A stretch of 64,000 nucleotides of DNA. Source: Effrenium voratum (taxonomy: Eukaryota > Sar > Dinophyceae > Suessiales > Symbiodiniaceae). The notes below the pieces were generated by a model, which made no database searches, was not told where the DNA came from, and saw only the letters and a list, made by a program, of their open reading frames with translations. This document shows positions 23,188 through 34,252 of this stretch, in pieces. Location of the stretch: positions 124,001-188,000 of the forward strand of contig CAUJNA010003814.1 in assembly GCA_963377175.1 (NCBI GenBank), given 5' to 3'. Position 1 is the first letter of the stretch; the number at the start of each line of letters is the position of its first letter. Position numbers and translations under genes: made by a program.

Positions 23188-23300
23188 CTAGGTCCCCCAA
23201 TAGTACCCTTTTGCCCTTTTTTGGGGAAGGGTTCCCCTACTAAAATAGACTACAGAAAAAAAGGGTACCCTTATTCTATCCTCTCCACTGGAGGACCTAG
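23188..23300 (+). mobile_element. Family 1 element, nearly complete
   Basis: It begins CTAGGTCCCCCAATAGTACC and ends CTCCACTGGAGGACCTAG, a clear inverted pair. The core has GGGTTCCCCTACTAAAATAG and AGGGTACCCTTATTCTATCC. This is one of the best-preserved copies in the window. Confidence 0.9.
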
Positions 23301-24430
23301 TATTTTACAGCGAGCTGACATGGGGGTATAACCAGCTCAAGCCATGGTAAAGGTTCTTTGCTTAAAGATCCCATTCAGGTTTTGGAATAAGAGTAAATTC
23401 TGCGGACTTTTTGCAGAAGCCCTCGCATGCCGGGGTCAAGCGATGGTAAGGTGAAGAAGAGGTCTCCGGTGGTCTCCAGCAAGTGGGTCCTTGCCATTCT
23501 TGCAATGGGAATCGGCAAGGAACCCTAGCAAATGGTTGCTTGTTGGTATTGGAACCCTGGAAAAATGGGTTGCTTATTGTTTTTTGTTTTGTTTTTTTAA
23601 CCTCCGTCCAGGATTGTCCAGGGTGTAAGGTGAAGAAGAGGTCTCCGGTGGTCTCCAAAAACCTCGGCGGCAAGCGGCGCCTTGCTCAGGCGAGTTGGAG
23701 CCCAGCTCGCCGCCGGCGGACGAAGTCGCAGAGGGCCCATCCACAGTGGCGGCGCCTTGGCGCCCGGGGACGACACAAAATGGGGCCGGCAGGGCTGAAC
23801 TTGGGTTCAGACACCCGCCCCAAAAAGGGTTTGTTATAAAAGAGACGCACACTGGTGTGGGTCTGTCGTTTTTCTTGAGTTGGTGCCAGTTGTTTTTGTG
23901 GTTTGAAAGGGACATCCACTGGAAAGCCGAAGCATTTGGGGGGTCCAAATACCAAAAAGGCAGACCCAGTTTTAACTTCTGGGCTCTAGTTGGCTTCTAA
24001 TCGGTTTCTTTTCGCTTGGCGGCTGAGCTTCGGTGTTGCTGTGAACAGGCTTGCTGCGACCCTGAAAAAAGAAACAATCCACATGTGTTCCAAACCTGAA
24101 CACAGCGCGGAAAACTGCCTTTTTGTTTCTGGATAAGGGGCGCTCAGGCCCCTCGGTTTGGATGTTTAAGAGACACTTTTCACCTTAGAAGTGGACGGGA
24201 CCCCAAACACACTGCCCCAAACATACCATGTATGATCATGTGTGTGTTTTGTGTTTGTTTGCGGGGAACTGACATGGACCACAACTTGGGATGTGCTTGG
24301 GATAGGAGCAAAGGGGGAACTCCCCAAACCACTACTCCCAGAGAAAAATGGATATACATCCTGTATATAGTGGTTTCTTGTTGGTTTCATCAAAGGCCTG
24401 GGGGGGTTTGGGCCATCGACCGACGCCAAG

Positions 24431-24490
24431 GAGACGACCCTCACGGCTGGCGACAGCTTCGGAGAGTTGTCCATTCTGCCGCTCGAAAAT
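24431..24490 (+). CDS. PKG: PKG exon: phosphate-binding cassette of first cyclic-nucleotide-binding domain
   Basis: The frame reads TLTAGDSFGELSIL within a 20-residue exon. LTAGDSFGELSIL is the classic phosphate-binding cassette start (LGPGxxFGELAIL); its Gly-Glu pair contacts the ribose of the cyclic nucleotide in known structures. The AG|G acceptor is at 24429-24430 and the GCAGCG donor at 24491, both phase 0. The arginine that normally follows (the RTA or RAA step) is not in this exon and must come from an unrecognised small exon before 27499. A family 2 element starts only 43 bases after the exon. Confidence 0.85.
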
Positions 24491-24532
24491 GCAGCGTGCG
24501 TTTTTGCTGTGCAATTTCGAGGTGTCCAGTTC

Positions 24533-24646
24533 ATAGGTGTCCTTTTTGGTTGTTTTCGTAGAAAAAATAGATGGCGATTCCTAGTTTACCTGGTGGTTTA
24601 ATCATCTACCAGGGAAACCCATCTATTTGCCACAAAGGACACCTAT
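24533..24646 (+). mobile_element. Family 2 element with inverted ends
   Basis: It starts ATAGGTGTCCTTTTTGGTTG and ends CACAAAGGACACCTAT. Inside, ATAGATGGCGATTCC and CATCTATTTGCC plus TACCTGGTGG and CTACCAGG form further inverted pairs, so the whole element can fold into a long hairpin. Two close copies lie at 53048-53159 and 54899-55011. Confidence 0.9.
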
Positions 24647-25483
24647 GGTCCAGTTGGTTTCCAGTTGGCCAAGAAGGACACTGGAAATGGACACCAAGAA
24701 ATGTTTTACAGTCAACCGATATTGGAGCTACAGTTGGTTTACAGTCGACCAAGAACATGGACAACGGAATTCCATAGCCGAAGTTCGGTGATTTCCATTT
24801 GGTGTTTCCTTATGATTCACCGCAAAGAGGGTACCAAAAATGAGAAACTCATAATCACAGGTGAGCCACATCCCTCCGCCGTTGTTGTTTTAATGTCTCC
24901 TGGATGAGTGATTTGCCGAATCGATGATGTTTGCTCCTCATAACAGCAATGAGCTCCCAATACATTTGCTTTTAATGGGAATTGATGAATGACGTTGTTG
25001 TTCTCTCATCGATTGCTCAATTTGGAGTTCAATCACCCAGGGCCACGAAGCCTGGGCTGCCCGCTTTTGTCACTGCCCGGAGGTTAGGAGAGAGAGCCTT
25101 CCCCTTTTTCGGAAGGACCCCCAAGGATGTCTGGAGATGGCTGTGCCATTGGATTTGGACACCCAAAGAACGGTGATTTTCCTTTTGGCGTCCCTTTCAA
25201 CCCCACCCGTTTGCAACTGAAAAATAGCGCCCAGATTCCGATCCTAAACATCGATCGATCAGGTGCCTCAGGTTCCACTCGTGGTTGTCCTTTTTTACTT
25301 CAAGAAGTGCTGCGGGTTCAGACCAAACCAACTGGCTGACTTTGTTGGGTGAGTGCCCGGCTCTTTGGGAGGTTTTCTGGGGCTAGACACCTCTTTGGAT
25401 CTGTGGAGGTTGATCAACATTCCTGGCTTCGAATGACCATGGGTAACTTTTCCCATTTAGTGGGACATATCATGTTTACCCCC

Positions 25484-25570
25484 CCCCCCACACACACACA
25501 CACACACACACCCACCCACACACCCACCCACCCACCCACCCACCCACCCACCCACCCACCCACCCACCCA
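25484..25570. repeat. CA and CCCA microsatellite
   Basis: A (CA)n run passes into (CCCA)n, directly before the CGCA array. Confidence 0.95.
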
Positions 25571-25866
<296 letters not shown>

Positions 25867-25935
25867 CATGCGCGCACGCGCACGCGCACGCACACGCACG
25901 CGCACGCACACGCACGCACACCACGCACACGCACG

Positions 25936-26136
<201 letters not shown>

Positions 26137-27034
26137 ACACCCCTTGTGACACCCATGTAAAAGACCTTTTGATCAACACCCATGTGTCAACATGGAGGGA
26201 ACCCCCAAGACCAAAAGGACGGTTGAATTTTGGTTTCTTTCAAACCAACCCAAACCGGGTAGCCTAAACAAGCACCGCCTTGGTGGAACCGAACGATGGT
26301 GAACGTTTTTTGAGGTTTTTTGTAGGTGTCTATTGGCAACGTATCAGCGCACTTACTTTGATTTTGTTTGGCTCAGGGTGCAAACATGCTACCTTCTCCG
26401 CGCACCTTTTGTATGCATGCGACCTTCTTTTTGTAGGTGTGGGGGGTTGGGATGTTCACTGGGGGTACGATTTGGGTTTTGACCCATAGCCATATGGACT
26501 GCCCAAGAGAAAGCCAGTTGCCTCAACATGGCCTGAATTTCAATTTAGGGCCGCAGTTGATGGGCCATGATGGTCGTTGTTTACATGAAAAATCATGTCT
26601 ACCCACTTTGAGGGTGCTCCCCTAATTAATCCTAGCCAACATGGCCAATGCGGGGACTTGCCTTTTGCGGCATGCTTGATTTGTGGCAGTTTCAGGTCGT
26701 GTCACTTCTCAGGCAATTTGCTCAAGACGAGCCTTTATCGTTTGGGTTTCGGAAGGGGTGTCGTGTCCTTTGCGCCAGTTACTGAACACCCGGGTAGATG
26801 AAGGTTGGTAAGGCACAATCCCAGAAGAAATGGGTGCGGCCGCCTGGGTACTGTACATGGTTCTGGGTAGACCATTTTGATACCGATCGGTTTTGATTGT
26901 GACTCCTTTGACGCGGAAGACACCAGAGGGATGATGGAGAACACTCCGAGAAGCAACTCCACACATGTTCCGCATACAGAACTAACAATTCTTCCATTTG
27001 ATGGAATGTGTTTTTTGCTTAAAAACGCATCCCT

Positions 27035-27115
27035 TGTTGGGTTTAAAAGGATTTGATCACTGATAGAAATATGTGCTCATCTTTTTCCAGGGGACTTAAG
27101 CAAATGGAAGTTATT
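27035..27115 (+). mobile_element. Family 4 dispersed element
   Basis: TTGTTGGGTTTAAAAGGATT, an ATATGTGCTCA step and the TTTTTCCAGGGGACTTAAGC end match the other family copies. Confidence 0.75.
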
Positions 27116-27498
27116 GGAGTGTTGGGGTATGATGCAGCTTAAACAGGTCTCTAAATCCCCCCCCCCCCCGAACGGTTTAAACACAACTTTGTGTGCCGGA
27201 TTCACAGGGTTTCTATTTCCCTTTTGGAACCTCCCAAAGTGGCGATCGTTGCACTGGAAGTCACCCGCAATGGCAACTTTTGATTTGGGGAACTCCGGCG
27301 GCTGCGTTTTTTTTTTTTTCTCCGGTGTTTCCCTGTGGGGTGTTGAGAGGGGAAGGATGGTGAAAGAAATCTTTGGAAATCCATTCCTTGATCCCTCTAT
27401 CTCTTATCTCTTTGTCCTCTTCATCCTACCTCCTCTCTACATCACAGACAATAGATGAGAATAATGTTCAAAGGGGAAATCTAGGGAACGGCTGACAG

Positions 27499-27574
27499 GA
27501 AGACTGCTCGCTCTACATGATCGACCGCCGGCACTTCTCAGCTTGCTTCAATCGGAGCCTCCGCACGGAAAAGT
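27499..27574 (+). CDS. PKG: PKG exon: end of first cyclic-nucleotide-binding domain and start of linker helix
   Basis: The frame begins EDCSLYMIDRRHFSACFN and runs on through RSLRTEK. LYMIDRRHF matches LWAIDRQCF of human PKG, the strand and helix that close the first domain. The acceptor is CTGACAG followed by G at 27499. Two ends keep the frame: a GC donor (GCTTCA) at 27575, joining to an exon start at 28188, or a GT donor (GTGCTT) at 27573, joining to a start at 28183. Both give a linker within two residues of human length. A family 1 element starts 37 bases downstream. Confidence 0.8.
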
Positions 27575-27610
27575 GCTTCAAGCGACGCCTCGCCTCGATC
27601 CCCTCGCCCC

Positions 27611-27718
27611 ACTAGGTTTTTTAGTAGTGCCCTTCTCTCCTTTATTTTGGTTTTTTGGGTTGCCCTACCAAAATAGACTACAGAAAAAGGGGTACCCTTA
27701 TTCTAACCCATCAACATT
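27611..27718 (+). mobile_element. Family 1 element, degenerate
   Basis: It reads CTAGGTTTTTTAGTAGTGCC at the left, has the core CCCTACCAAAATAGACTACA and the GGGTACCCTTATTCTAACCC stretch, but has lost the right inverted end. Confidence 0.75.
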
Positions 27719-27928
27719 TGAAATAGTGGCAACTGGCCCAGTTCGCCCCCTGCCATCAACTGCGATCTGCAGATTTCCCCCACCAGTTCCACTTCGAGGC
27801 ACCGGAAACATCTCAGCCTGTCCACGGGCGTGAGACGCCTGGTTCTTCGAATGCATGGCTTTATACTTTACATGGTGGATGTTTGGTTCTGCACCTTGTC
27901 TTTGCGGCTCTTCCTGACAGTGACTAAG

Positions 27929-28027
27929 TGGGTTTGTCTCAAAATGGGAACCTTACACATGGTTGATATCCTTTGAGTTTCCCCTTAAAAACCCAACCAG
28001 CAGGGGCTCCCTGAAAAAAAGACACCC
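27929..28027 (+). mobile_element. Family 9 dispersed element
   Basis: The left end is GTGGGTTTGTCTCAAAATGG and the right end is CCCTGAAAAAAAGACACCC, an imperfect inverted pair around a TTGAGTTTCCCCTTAAAAAC centre. Confidence 0.75.
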
Positions 28028-28187
28028 AAATGAATGGTCCGGGGGTTATTGCTCTGGAAGAAAGGAAGCCACACTAAACAAGGACTCCCTGGTGTGTTGT
28101 ATCTATCAGGGGTCAGCATCAGCGAAGGTTCGTGGAATCTTTCCGGGAGCTTTTGGACCTGCAAGCGATTCCAACGTCTGAGGAGAG

Positions 28188-28225
28188 GCAAGCGGTTCAA
28201 GGAGTTCATCGAGTTGCTGGAGGAG
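28188..28225 (+). CDS. PKG: PKG exon: linker helix between the two cyclic-nucleotide-binding domains
   Basis: After two bases of a split codon the frame reads KRFKEFIELLEE. This fits the helix that joins the domains (HTEYMEFLKSV in human PKG). An AG|G acceptor lies at 28186-28187; an alternative at 28181-28182 adds RG before KRFKEF. The donor GCACGG at 28226 is phase 0 and joins in frame to the exon at 29722. GTs further downstream would leave the domain alignment. Confidence 0.8.
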
Positions 28226-29721
28226 GCACGGACCGGATTCAGATCGAGCCGAGCGGATGTTTGGACGAAGAAAACCGAACAGAAAAAGGCTGTTTTTTTT
28301 GGCACGAATCCATGCATGAATTCCATGTTTTGTTGGTCCTTTGGTCTTTCTACATGCTGAGGACTTGCTGGTTCGATAGGCAGGGAATGAGTTGACCCAG
28401 AAAAGAAACACCCCTTTTTGGTTTCCTTTGAGGGAATACCTAGGTTCATTCCCAACACCCGGAAGGTCATTCCCTACGTATCGCACCAGCAAGACGACGT
28501 TCGTGCTCCACAACGGGCGCCAAAGAGTTTAGGAGGTTGACAATCTTGCATCCCTGGGCTTGAAATATATATTTTTGGACGAACACAGCACTGGGAGCTT
28601 CGCTTTTGACTTGCGGCTCGCTGGATGTTTTTTGTTTTTTGTTTTGTGTTTTTTTAGCTGACCCTGGTAGCCCGTACACTTTGCTGGCCAGGATCCGGGG
28701 TCCCTCAATCTCCGCTGTTTTGGGATCTTCAAAAGTGGCGATCGTTTCAATGGAACACAGAGCAACCTCAAAAAAAATAACAGAGTCCATGGAACCTTCA
28801 AAGTTGAGCCTTCATGACACTTCATGGGGCTTTTAGTCCATTTTGAGGGGTCGCTGTTCACAGTTCAATGGAACCCACCGGCAAGTTGCAACTTTTGAGC
28901 CCAGAGACCCCTCAAAATGAACAAGGCGGATCCCTTGCCGCAAGGCGAGCTTTGCCCGCGTCAAATCGACTTTCAACTTTGAACTTCAGCTGCGAAAGGA
29001 GGTTTCTCCACAATTCGATTTTCTAGCCCAATCCTGAGTTGCAGGAATGAGAGGCTGGCTTGTGGGCGGTGTTGCCTCCCTTTTTTGGGTGTTCGTTCAT
29101 GTTCCTTTTCAACCAGGAACAGAGAATAATAGCGTTTTCTGGTCCAGTTATCTCGAGGTTGCAAATCCCGATTCGCGGATCTTCCCGTGGTGCCCTCAAC
29201 GATGCGGCGCAGTACGCGAATCGACCTTACCGTTGGAACTTGCCTTGGTCCATGTCATTGCTTCCATTTGCTGAAGAATAAGAGTATGATGTAAATTTCC
29301 CTTGTTGGTTTTGAAAGGAGTCTATCACTTTTCGAGCTTAAGCAAACGGAGGACTCTGGAGCTGCAATTGTCGATAAATGTTGACCCCAGATTAATAAAC
29401 CCCGGTGTATTAATATGGGGGTGTTCCCCTCCAAACGTGATAAATCCCCACTAAAACCAGAATTGGACACCCCCATATTAATAAACTGAGGTTTATGAGT
29501 CTGGGGTCCCCCTGGTTGATTAATGGGGGGGTGCCCCTTTTAGTGGGGATTCATCACTTTTGGAAGGACCCCCCCCAATAATGGGACGGGTTTATGAATC
29601 CTGTTCCCTCCAAAAGTGATAAATCCCCACTAAACCCAGAATTGGACACCCCCCATATTAATAAACTGGGATTTATGAATCTGGGGTCAACATTCTGCAA
29701 AAGACGAAAAGCCAGTGCCAG
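28226..29721 (+). other. Intron, GC to AG, 1496 bases
   Basis: Both ends are fixed by frame. It contains a family 4 fragment (29298-29348) and two related family 8 elements in a row (29377-29695). The rest, about 28230-29290, shows no feature I recognise. Confidence 0.75.
29377..29695 (+). mobile_element. Two adjacent family 8 elements (TTAATAAAC hairpins)
   Basis: Two related units lie end to end. Both share AGTGATAAATCCCCACTAAA-like centres (written in both orientations), CCAGAATTGGACACCCCC and CCATATTAATAAACTG, and both end in TCTGGGGTC. The outer ends, GTTGACCCCAGATTAATAAA and TTTATGAATCTGGGGTCAAC, are inverted repeats. A third, single copy is at 50748-50832. The pair ends 26 bases before an exon. 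Confidence 0.85.
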
Positions 29722-29782
29722 GTCCATATCCTGTCGCCGCTCCTGTACTCCGAGCGCTTTGAGTTGGCCTGCAACGCCATAG
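29722..29782 (+). CDS. PKG: PKG exon: start of second cyclic-nucleotide-binding domain
   Basis: The exon encodes VHILSPLLYSERFELACNAI plus one base. This matches the entry helix of the second domain ([21 protein letters not shown] in human PKG), with the pattern 'hxxLxxL-xxE-xxxLA'. The acceptor is CCAG|G and the donor GCGGGC at 29783. The leftover G plus GC from the next exon makes Gly and gives ACNAIGLVDFPPGE, which is continuous and of normal length. Confidence 0.9.
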
Positions 29783-31845
29783 GCGGGCACGAATTTCTAG
29801 GGGTAGCTTTGAATTCCATTCTGAACCCAGGGATCCTGATCTTTCTAGACAACCTCTGGAAACCCAGAAAAAAACGGATCCGATTTTTGGAAAGAAGGAA
29901 GGTTGAAAAGACTGGAAGAGGAATCAGCCTCTAGAGACTTCCTCTTTTCCGTCCAGCTGGGTTTGAGATAACCGCCGCCTGCGGTTTGAACCCGTTTGGA
30001 GAAGTGGGTAACGAAAGCGGTGAGCACCCAGGATTGTAGGAATATCAACGCACCGAGTCTTAAACGCCCATCTCCCCATTCCAGGTACCCCTGAATTGAT
30101 GGTTTGGATTGGTGGATTCTGATTTGAACCGCAGTTCCTTCTGACACCGAATCAAAACGCCCCCTGACATCCAACCCAAAGGCCAATCAGGGGCAGGTTG
30201 AGTTTTCTTGCAAGTAGGGGGATTGGTGGTTGGACGTGGGCCCATTGATTGCAATTGGGGAACCCATGGTAGCTCGAGCTGATCTGGCAACCCGAGTCTT
30301 GGTGGCGAAGCCATCCGTTTCCTTAGCTTCTTAGGTCCTTTTAGTGTTTAGTGGTAGTTTCCATTTAACCCACTAAAAGTTATTCACTTTTCGCGGGGGA
30401 TCTGAAAACGGGCAGCCCAGGAGTGGCTGGCCTTTTCGATAGGGATGAGGACGGGGAAGTTGAAGCCCAGAAGACTACCTGTAGTACAGTAGTACCTTTT
30501 GATTTTGACTCAACCCCCTTTTTGTCTACCATGGGTTCTGAGTAGACAATCATACCAGGTTTCTTTGCCCCTCTCCCTATCGATTTTTTGTTTTAACGGT
30601 TTTCAAAGGGAAGCCAGAAGCAAACGCACAAGGGTCCACCATGGTACACCCCCCCCACTTTCCCTTTTTGGACGGCGCTTCAGGCGGCTCGTTTATTTTG
30701 TTTTTGTTCTTCTCTTTTTTGTTTCCGGGATCCCCTTCTTTGATGGTCTTAACATGGTTGTTGTTGGGAAACATTTTGCATTTTTGCTTATTGTGGTTTT
30801 GTGGGAAATCCCCACTTAACTGCTAAAATTTGATTTTTTGCTCCCCTTCCAACGTCAATCAAGTTAAAGGGACGCCAAAACAAACATCACCAGTGTGGGG
30901 TCCTCTGAAGAAGACAGAGCCTCTGGTTTTGGGAACCGGTCAGGCGCTTTTTTTTCGTGGTTTTCAGGTAGCTTCGTCGGATGCAAGGGGGTCGATAGGC
31001 CCAGAGATTCGCTCTGGGGTGGTTTTGGGGCTGCTTTCAGGGTTCTGAGATTCGCGTGTAGGGATTCCGGGGCTGTTGTGTTTCTGCCTGGGCATATGTT
31101 CTCAACATTAAAAAAAAGAGATCAAAGCAAGTCCCCCCAACCCCCATTTCTCTTGGTTTTCTCCGACTAAATGTTACTCCCATGTGTGTGTGTGTGTGTG
31201 TGTGTGTGTTTTAACCCCCGTTTCCCCTGGTTTCTCCAGCCAGATGTGTTTTCCCCCCCCCCCCCCCCCTCTCCTTTTGGCTTTCTCCAAATGTGTGTGT
31301 GTGTGTTTTTTCTTCTCCACCTCTATGTTTCTTGGCTTCCAGCCATCTCCTTAGCTTTTTGGATCCTTTTAGTGTTTAGTGGTGTCCGAGTTTTTCACCT
31401 TCAGCGGGGCGGGCAGCCCGGTTGTCCATCCTCTCCCACCAATCATGGAAGCTGACAGACTATGGTGTTCTCTTGTTAGGAGTTGGTCCCTTTTTGGTTG
31501 GGTTCTACGGGGGAAATCAAGAGGAAAGCCATCATTTTAGGGGTCACCTCAAAAAGAGACACACCCACATGGACCAAAGTGGCTTCCAGGGATCTCCGCA
31601 CGAGTCCATGGGTGGAAAGGTTTGCGGTTTCTGAATGCTTGGGACCTGTTTTTCCCCCCCAAACACCTGCAAGGTTCGCTCAGTTGTTCAAAGACAAGCT
31701 TTTGACCTTTTGGTTTTCCCTCTACTTTTAGTAGAGGTCCCAAAAGGTGAACCTTTTCCAGGTCCTTTGGGCAAGTTTGTTTTCTTCCAGATGCTTCCGC
31801 TCGCGCTCCGAGTCTGCGAGCCGCCGAGCTCCGCTTCCGAGCGAG
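29783..31845 (+). other. Intron, GC to AG, 2063 bases
   Basis: It contains family 3 copies at 30300-30420 and about 31320-31415, GT runs at 31181-31209 and 31292-31306, and a C run at 31253-31269. A GC-rich stretch from 31793 to the exon is open in the same frame, so an earlier acceptor (CTTCCAG at 31783-31789) is possible. Confidence 0.65.
30300..30420 (+). mobile_element. Family 3 dispersed element
   Basis: GGTGGCGAAGCCATCCG, TTTAGTGTTTAGTGGTAGTT, TTTAACCCACTAAAAGTTAT and GGGGGATCTGAAAACGGGCA follow in family order. The CTTTTAGTG and CACTAAAAG pieces are an inverted pair. Confidence 0.85.
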
Positions 31846-31887
31846 GCCTGGTGGACTTCCCCCCGGGCGAGCGCGTGCTGAACCAGG
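31846..31887 (+). CDS. PKG: PKG exon: strand of second cyclic-nucleotide-binding domain
   Basis: After GC of a split codon the frame reads LVDFPPGERVLNQ and leaves one base. FPPGERVLNQG is the signature strand-turn-strand of cyclic-nucleotide-binding domains (YENGEYIIRQG in human PKG). The donor chosen is GCCTGG at 31888. The frame stays open and GC-rich to about 31936 (LVRSAKLWRPGSEL), so the exon may be longer and end at GCGGTG (31934) or a nearby site. The acceptor is CGAG|G. Confidence 0.8.
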
Positions 31888-32035
31888 GCCTGGTGCGCTC
31901 GGCGAAGCTCTGGCGCCCGGGCTCGGAGCTCACGCGGTGTCCTCTACCTTCCATTGGTTTAATTATATTTGTTCTTTTAGTGTGTATATATATATATATT
32001 AATTCAAAAAAAAAAACAATATAATATGTATTATT

Positions 32036-32232
32036 TTCCCTGTTGGTTTTGCAGGGAATCTATGTGTTTCTTTCTTTTCCCATGGCCTTGTTTTTTCCTC
32101 TTTAGAGCGACTTCCATTTGCTGAAATGAAGTTTCAATAGTTTTCCTTGTTGGTCTTAAAGGGAATTTAGCACCACTGGAAATATGTGTTGCTGTTTTGT
32201 CCCGGGAGGCGGAAAGGCCAATGGAAGTTACC
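32036..32232 (+). mobile_element. Two family 4 elements close together
   Basis: One copy runs from TTCCCTGTTGGTTTTGCAGG to about 32120 and the other from TTTCCTTGTTGGTCTTAAAG to GCCAATGGAAGTTACC. Both carry the GGGAATCTATG or GGGAATTTAGC step after the left end. Confidence 0.7.
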
Positions 32233-33253
32233 ATAGCTCAGTTGTTCAACTCCGAGCCTACCTTTTGGTTTTCGCTTTGAGGTCTCAAAAGGTGAACCTT
32301 TTATTTATGCAGAGTGACTTGGTGAAGCCAGGCATCCGCTTCCTGAGCTTTGGTTGGTTTGGTGGTTTGGTGTGTCACTTTTCGCAGGGGATCCGACAGC
32401 CCAGTTTGCCATCTGAGTCTGCCACCAATCATGGAAGGCAGACTATGGTGTCTCGTTTTAGGATCTTTTTGTTTTAACGGGGAAATGAAAAGGAAAGCCA
32501 GCATTGTAGGGGTCCCCAAAAAAAGTGACACCCATATGGACCAAAGTGACCAAAGGCTCTCCGCGCGAGTCGGTGGACAGTTTTGCGGTTTCCGGGCCAA
32601 TGCTTGGGGCCTGTTTTCGCCTTCTGGCACAGCGAACGTGAGGCCGGCTGAACGTCGGAACTCTGAAGGACCATTTGTTTGCGTGTTGGGGCTGAAAGAT
32701 GAACTTGTGGAAGGGCTAAACATGCTTTCAGACAGCGCAATTATGTTCCGTCGTTCTAGTAATACCGGGCTTGTTAACGTGTTGTAGCTCAAGGCCGTCA
32801 GCATTGCCTTTTCAAGGCTTGTGGCGTTCTTTCCCTGAACTGAAGCTCACTCGATGAGTTCATGGACTTTACACTTTTTGGGAAGACCATTTCAGCGGCA
32901 AACAACCGCTTTGGACTTTTTGCTGGCCAATCAACTCGTTCGGAAGTGAGGAAGTAAGTGTGATATCCTGCCAAGAAACCCTACGCACATAGATGTAGAC
33001 TGGGTTCCCAGCCTTGGACGTGTGACATCTCTCACGAGTTAAGCTGTTCAGCTTCTTCCTTGTTGTGCGGGACCCAATGGAATCGATCCCCCCTTCTTGT
33101 TTTTTTTTTGGGTGGGAGGTTCCGCAAACCCAGCATAGAAGGTCAAATCAAGAGAACCACCCTTTTTTTAGCAAGAGGAGAAAAGTTGGCTCCCTACTCG
33201 GGGTTTTGGGATCCAGGCAGGGATCCAGGCAAACCAAGGTCACCAAACAGCTG

Positions 33254-33367
33254 CTAGGTCCCCAAGTAGTGCCCTTTTACCTGTTTTTGGGAGGGTTCCC
33301 CTACTAAAATAGACTACAGAAAAAAGTTGGTACCCTTATTTTAATCTTGCAAAGCTGGAGGACCCAG
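33254..33367 (+). mobile_element. Family 1 element
   Basis: It begins CTAGGTCCCCAAGTAGTGCC and ends GCTGGAGGACCCAG. The core CCCCTACTAAAATAGACTAC and GGTACCCTTATTTTAATC are present. Confidence 0.85.
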
Positions 33368-33500
33368 TGGATGTGTCTTGAAAAAGGGCACCCCCCCAAA
33401 TGGGCGTTGTGTTTTTCCTTTCGGTTTTTTCTTGAAAGCCGCCCAAAAAGGTCCCCGGAAAAGGGACACACCTAGGATCCCGGTCTACTGGAGGACCTAG
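33366..33500 (+). mobile_element. Family 9 element with an extra family 1 right end
   Basis: A family 9-like unit runs from GTGGATGTGTCTTGAAAAAG to AAAAGGGACACACCTAGG. It is followed by TCTACTGGAGGACCTAG, a second family 1 terminus. The family 9 unit therefore seems to sit inside or between family 1 sequence. Confidence 0.65.
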
Positions 33501-33507
33501 AAACCTT

Positions 33508-33624
33508 GGTGGCTCCCAGCCATCCCCTCAGCTTTTTAGCCTTTTAGTGTTTAGTGGTAGTTTCCGAATTTAACCCACTAAAAGTCCTCAACTTTTCGCG
33601 GGGATCTGAAAACGGGCAGCCCAG
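33508..33624 (+). mobile_element. Family 3 dispersed element, well preserved
   Basis: GGTGGCTCCCAGCCATCCCC, TTTTAGTGTTTAGTGGTAGT, GAATTTAACCCACTAAAAGT and GGGATCTGAAAACGGGCAGC occur in order. This copy is close to the consensus I infer for the family. Confidence 0.85.
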
Positions 33625-33709
33625 AAACCGCTGGCTTGGGCTACGCTTCCAGCTGAGGTACGTCATCCACTCCGGAGCTGCCGTGGCTGCTCGGCTTCCG
33701 ATTTTTCCC

Positions 33710-33870
33710 CAACAGCTGGAAGCTTTGGGGTCTGAGCCCAGATAGGGTTCGGGGTGGTCCGGGGCGACCCTGAGGTAAGGTTCCACCAGGGTTCCACCAG
33801 GGTTCCACCAGGGTTCCACCAGGGTTCCACCAGGGTTCCACGAGGTTCGGCGGGGTGGTCCGAACACTAA
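33710..33870. repeat. Short copy of the GGTTCCACCAGGG minisatellite
   Basis: CAACAGCTGGAAGCTTTGGG followed by GGGTTCGGGGTGGTCCGG and six GGTTCCACCAGG units match the array at 18965-19800, including its unique left flank. A moved or duplicated segment is the simplest explanation. Confidence 0.9.
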
Positions 33871-34169
33871 AAAGAGCACCGCAGGCTGCTGGGGATATAA
33901 CCTGAGCTTATTTGTTTTTGTCGTGAGGATTCCTGACCGAACGGTTGAAATCTCTCGCCGGACGATCGACGTGGACGGTGGGCTCCTCTTTTGGGAGGGG
34001 ACCCTTGTGATTTTTTAAAGGGAGGCGAAAAGGACCACCGCTTCCTTGTTTTTTTTTTGGGGGGGGGGGCAAAAAGAACAAGCACACCCAAATGAGCACG
34101 CGGAGTCTATTTTACCACACCGGGACGAGCAAACGAAGAAACGGTGAGAGCCGTTCGGAAAATCCGAAG

Positions 34170-34214
34170 GTGAGCTTGGACACCGAGAAGGACGGGAAGA
34201 AGGAGCCTTTTCGT
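34170..34214 (+). CDS. PKG: PKG exon: loop of second cyclic-nucleotide-binding domain
   Basis: The exon reads VSLDTEKDGKKEPFR. It joins in phase 0 to ENEFLTSL of the next exon, giving KKEPFRENEFLTSLSRAAHF. This corresponds to the acidic loop before the second phosphate-binding cassette ([20 protein letters not shown] in human PKG). The acceptor is GAAG|G and the donor is GCCTTG at 34215. The sequence between NQG of the previous exon and this one, about ten residues, is missing. Confidence 0.65.
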
Positions 34215-34218
34215 GCCT

Positions 34219-34252
<34 letters not shown>

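Larger units (their letters stand above)
13155..24430 (+). other. Long repeat-rich intron region (about 11 kb)
   Basis: Besides two candidate exons (13154, 14831), this stretch holds a 15-bp tandem (14040-14115), a family 7 element, three family 1 elements and CATACGTA and CCCTTC arrays. It also holds three minisatellites (17290-18955, 18975-19800, 20165-20515), a TTTG array, an ATTC array and family 9 and family 4 copies. Stretches at 14290-15050, 21240-21820 and 22640-23180 show no recognisable feature. Confidence 0.5.
27575..28187 (+). other. Intron with family 1 and family 9 elements
   Basis: A degenerate family 1 copy (27611-27718) and a family 9 copy (27929-28027) fill about a third of this intron of about 0.6 kb. 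Nothing else is recognised. Confidence 0.6.
31888..34169 (+). other. Intron region with many element copies
   Basis: It holds family 4 copies at 32036-32120 and 32143-32232, family 1 at 33254-33367, family 9 at 33366-33475, a second family 1 right end at 33483-33500, and family 3 at 33508-33624. The GGTTCCACCAGGG minisatellite copy (33710-33870) follows. A missing exon of about ten residues is expected. The part 32235-33250 shows no clear feature. Confidence 0.55.
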
